Source: CBFHWU01 sp965659665 (lineage in GTDB: Bacteria; Bacteroidota; Bacteroidia; Flavobacteriales; Flavobacteriaceae). From it: a DNA stretch of 64,000 nt. Every line of letters begins with the position of its first letter. Position 1 is the first letter of the stretch. The position numbers and the translations under genes are program-made. Location of the stretch: positions 1 to 64,000 of the forward strand of contig CBFHWU010000024.1 in assembly GCA_965659665.1 (NCBI GenBank), written 5' to 3'. The notes below the pieces were generated by a model. That model saw only the letters and a program-made list of their open reading frames with translations. It did no database searches and was not told the origin of the DNA. Positions 61,428 through 64,000 of this stretch are shown here, piece after piece.

Positions 61428-63050
61428 ATGGACAAAGGTCATGTATCCCCGAAAAACTTAGGTTTATTAAAGACACATTTATTATTGCTAGGTTTATTGA
61501 TCGCAGCTTTTTTTAATTCAAAAGCCCAAAGCTATGAAGTTCCCATTGCGGTACATATTCTCCGTAATAATGAGGGGAACATTCCGCGAGCTTCTTCAGC
61601 CAACATTGATAACGAAATAGCTAATTTAAATGATGCGTACGACCACCTCGGAATAAGCTTTATTAAGTGTAGCGAAGGCTTTATTGATTCAACAGAGATT
61701 TGGTCTCAGTTTGATGTGGAGGATAATTTATTGGCACCTTATTTGGTCACAAATGTTGTTAACGTATTTATAACAGATCTGGAAGGGTCACTTAACGGCA
61801 AAGCAGTTTTTCCATATAAACAAATGGACTGGATACTTTTAGATTATGGCAATATGGGCACTTCAACACTTATTCACGAATTTGGACATTACTTCGGTTT
61901 ACGTCACACATATCAAGGGGTAGATGAAGACGATCCAACAAGCCCTAGTAGCCTAACAATCAGTGTCGCAGAAGGGCCCCTAGGGTGGAAGTATGGAGAT
62001 TATTTAATAGATACCCCCTTAGACCCTGAAAATAGAAGTGACTTTAATACCAGTTGCAATTATGTCGGAGATCAAACAGACGCCAATGGGGATTTATTTA
62101 CCCCAGAGGGTAAAAATTATATGGGGAAAGGTCATAGTTATTGTCGAAGCGAGTTTAGCCCAGGGCAAGAAGCAAGAATTTTAGAGTATTTAAAAAGGGA
62201 TAGATATTTTTTAGACTGTGGCTCAAGTTCAAACACCAATTTAACCTGCGCCAACTCACCTTCTGTTTTTACTTTTCCTCACCATGACGATTTTGACAGA
62301 AGCGACACAAATGCTTACCCCTATTGGGTTCAGGCGCGTCATGGAGATGACTTGAACTGGAGAAACTCACCATCAACTCCCTCATCAAGTACGGGTCCTG
62401 ACGCTGCTCAGAGCGGACAAACATTTATGTTTTTTGAAGCGAGTGTAAAGTATACGACCGCTGACGAAACCATTTTGTTAAGCCCTTGTTATGACTTTAA
62501 TGATGTTGAAAACCCAGCGATAGAATTTTATTACCACATGTATGGAGCAGAAACAGGAACCTTACAATTAGAGATATCCACGGACGCTGGAACAAATTGG
62601 AACTCTCTTTTTGTTCAAAGTGGACAACAGCATAGTGATGAAACGTCTCCATGGACACATCAAGAAGTAGATCTTTCAGCCTATGAAGGAAACAGGGTAC
62701 AATTGAGGTTCAGAGCGATTGGGTCTGGGAGTAGTAAATCAGATATTTCGATTGATAACGTAACCGTATCAGCGACGAGCTTATCCATTGACAAAAAGGA
62801 TAAGCATCAACGATTGAGTATACACCCAAATCCAGCCAATCATAAAATCACAATTCAAGCATATGACTTTTCTATAAAAGAAACAATAATGTATAATCTA
62901 CACGGACAACAACTGAGCGTCCACAACTATATCGATGGTAGTCCAACGGAAGTAGTTATTGATGTGACCAATTTAATAAATGGAGTATACATTGTCCGTG
63001 TAAAAAGTACCCAAAACCAATACTTACATAAAAAAGTAAGAATTCAATAA
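61428..63050 (+). CDS. M43 (pappalysin-like) metalloprotease with T9SS sorting domain (540 aa)
   Basis: A secreted zinc endopeptidase. A signal segment (LLLLGLLIAAFFNSKAQ) precedes the catalytic domain; the zinc motif HEFGHYFGLRH spans residues 150-160 (HExxHxxGxxH) and the Met-turn lies in KNYMGKGHSYCRSEFSPGQE near 225-245, both typical of M43. A jelly-roll domain (FDRSDTNAYPYWVQARHGDD, DYNDVENPAIEFYYHMYGAE-type pattern, ISIDNVTVS) follows at about 285-445. The C-terminal 80 residues (LSIHPNPANHKITIQAYD, NGVYIVRVKS) are a type A T9SS sorting domain. It lies 162 bp after the SusCD operon and may supply peptides to it. Confidence 0.92.
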   Translation: MDKGHVSPKNLGLLKTHLLLLGLLIAAFFNSKAQSYEVPIAVHILRNNEGNIPRASSANIDNEIANLNDAYDHLGISFIKCSEGFIDSTEIWSQFDVEDNLLAPYLVTNVVNVFITDLEGSLNGKAVFPYKQMDWILLDYGNMGTSTLIHEFGHYFGLRHTYQGVDEDDPTSPSSLTISVAEGPLGWKYGDYLIDTPLDPENRSDFNTSCNYVGDQTDANGDLFTPEGKNYMGKGHSYCRSEFSPGQEARILEYLKRDRYFLDCGSSSNTNLTCANSPSVFTFPHHDDFDRSDTNAYPYWVQARHGDDLNWRNSPSTPSSSTGPDAAQSGQTFMFFEASVKYTTADETILLSPCYDFNDVENPAIEFYYHMYGAETGTLQLEISTDAGTNWNSLFVQSGQQHSDETSPWTHQEVDLSAYEGNRVQLRFRAIGSGSSKSDISIDNVTVSATSLSIDKKDKHQRLSIHPNPANHKITIQAYDFSIKETIMYNLHGQQLSVHNYIDGSPTEVVIDVTNLINGVYIVRVKSTQNQYLHKKVRIQ

Positions 63051-63110
63051 CAATAAGGTATATTCAACACAGCTTTCGAGTCAGAGTACTTAGGTCTTAC
63101 ATTAAAAGAG

Positions 63111-64000
63111 TTAATCATTGAGTTTTAAAACGGCCATAAAAGCTTGTTGAGGGATTTCTACATTACCAACTTGACGCATTTTCTTTTTCCCTTTTTTCTG
63201 CTTTTCGAGAAGTTTACGTTTACGTGAAATATCTCCGCCGTAACATTTGGCTGTCACGTCTTTACGAAGGGCTTTAATGGTTTCTCGAGAAATAATTTTT
63301 GCCCCAATAGCAGCCTGAATGGGAATATCAAACTGTTGACGAGGGATTAATTGTCGGAGTTTTTCACACATTTTTTTACCGAGTGTATAAGCGTTATCTG
63401 AATGAACTAAAGCCGATAATGCATCAACAGAGTTGGCATTTAAAAGAATATCAACACGTACAAGCTTGGAGGCGCGCATTCCGATAGGTGCATAATCAAA
63501 AGAGGCATATCCTTTGGAAACTGTTTTGAGGCGATCATAAAAATCAAAAACGATTTCAGCTAAAGGCATATCAAAAGACAGCTCAACGCGTTCGGGAGTC
63601 AAATAGGTTTGATTTTTGATTTGTCCTCGTTTTTCGATACACAAACTCATGACGTTGCCCACATAGTCAGATTTGGTGATGATGGTGGCTTTAATAAAAG
63701 GCTCTTCCACTCGGTCAAGACCCGATGGGTCGGGTAAGTCAGAAGGATTATTGACAATAATAATATCTTCAGGATTTTTTTTGGTAAAAGCATAATACGA
63801 CACGTTCGGAACAGTAGTGATGACCGTCATATCAAATTCACGTTCGAGTCGCTCTTGAACAATTTCGAGGTGGAGCATTCCTAAAAACCCACAACGAAAC
63901 CCAAATCCAAGTGCTGCTGAGCTCTCAGGAGCAAATACCAGAGAAGCGTCATTGAGTTGAAGTTTTTCCATCGAAGCACGAAGCTCCTCATAATCTTCAT
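63111..64000 (-). CDS. lepA: Elongation factor 4 (LepA), C-terminal part, cut by the window edge
   Basis: About 296 residues of the ribosomal back-translocase LepA; the GTPase domain lies outside the window. The reading frame is open to base 64000 ([20 protein letters not shown]), so the true start is upstream. Family landmarks: [20 protein letters not shown] then ERLEREF, the [19 protein letters not shown] stretch, and the C-terminal [20 protein letters not shown] then [15 protein letters not shown]. It is convergent with the protease gene. Confidence 0.96.
   Translation of the reverse strand, partial: EDYEELRASMEKLQLNDASLVFAPESSAALGFGFRCGFLGMLHLEIVQERLEREFDMTVITTVPNVSYYAFTKKNPEDIIIVNNPSDLPDPSGLDRVEEPFIKATIITKSDYVGNVMSLCIEKRGQIKNQTYLTPERVELSFDMPLAEIVFDFYDRLKTVSKGYASFDYAPIGMRASKLVRVDILLNANSVDALSALVHSDNAYTLGKKMCEKLRQLIPRQQFDIPIQAAIGAKIISRETIKALRKDVTAKCYGGDISRKRKLLEKQKKGKKKMRQVGNVEIPQQAFMAVLKLND

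Noticed and set aside
1..64000. CRISPR arrays, rRNA genes, transposases or insertion sequences
   Set aside because: No regularly spaced repeats, rRNA sequence or transposase-like protein was seen on either strand.

Overview
The window looks like a chromosomal segment of a marine member of the Flavobacteriaceae (Bacteroidota). The evidence is low GC, a SusC/SusD pair, a secreted protease ending in a type IX secretion (T9SS) sorting domain, a UpxY-type antiterminator, flavobacterial housekeeping genes, and promoters of the TTG-N17-23-TAnnTTTG type. Assignments rest on motif recognition in the sequence only; no database search was run.

Region 1 (about 1-22700, all on the minus strand) is one large polysaccharide biosynthesis locus. 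Read in the direction of transcription it has: a membrane kelch-like protein with a possible DNA-binding tail, a UpxY/NusG-like antiterminator, GlmS, a nucleotidyltransferase, a UDP-glucuronate 4-epimerase, a DUF2061-like membrane protein, CysC, CysD, CysN and CysQ (PAPS synthesis and PAP removal), RmlB, RmlA, RmlC and RmlD (dTDP-L-rhamnose), an ABC flippase/exporter, then an AT-rich variable end with sulfotransferases and glycosyltransferases. No PAPS reductase (CysH) or sulfite reductase is visible, but at least three sulfotransferase genes are. The PAPS made here is therefore probably used to sulfate a rhamnose- and uronate-containing exopolysaccharide or O-antigen-like glycan. The distal 8 kb is visibly rearranging: it holds a sulfotransferase-GT25 fusion with an in-frame 12-bp tandem repeat at the linker, a chimeric ORF joining a glycosyltransferase fragment to half of an ABC ATPase, a 163-bp direct repeat, a decayed glycosyltransferase and a decayed sulfotransferase.

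Region 2 (22.7-50.4 kb) is mostly housekeeping on both strands: a WecA-type initiating sugar-phosphate transferase, a three-gene set (conserved protein, GH3-like adenylating enzyme, M23 peptidase), tatA, a DUF4837-like lipoprotein, pgk, holB, a methyltransferase, mnmG, ybeY, gltX, a band-7 protein, glnS, folB, tRNA-Cys(GCA), a LysE-type exporter, an adhesin-like protein, rnr, rpiB, an ElaA-type acetyltransferase, rnpA, an M1 aminopeptidase, a metallo-beta-lactamase-fold hydrolase, a SulP transporter and a tandem universal stress protein. Two perfect GTTCCACGTGGAAC palindromes, matching the ParB-binding parS consensus, flank mnmG, which suggests the replication origin is not far away.

Region 3 (50.6-63.1 kb) is a nutrient-acquisition locus: a membrane-anchored LuxR-type regulator with an exported sensory domain, divergent from susC, susD, an unrecognised lipoprotein, two paralogous IPT/TIG lipoproteins and an M43 pappalysin-like protease with a T9SS tail. 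It contains no carbohydrate-active enzyme, so protein, peptide or glycoprotein use is a better guess than a plain polysaccharide. The window ends inside lepA.
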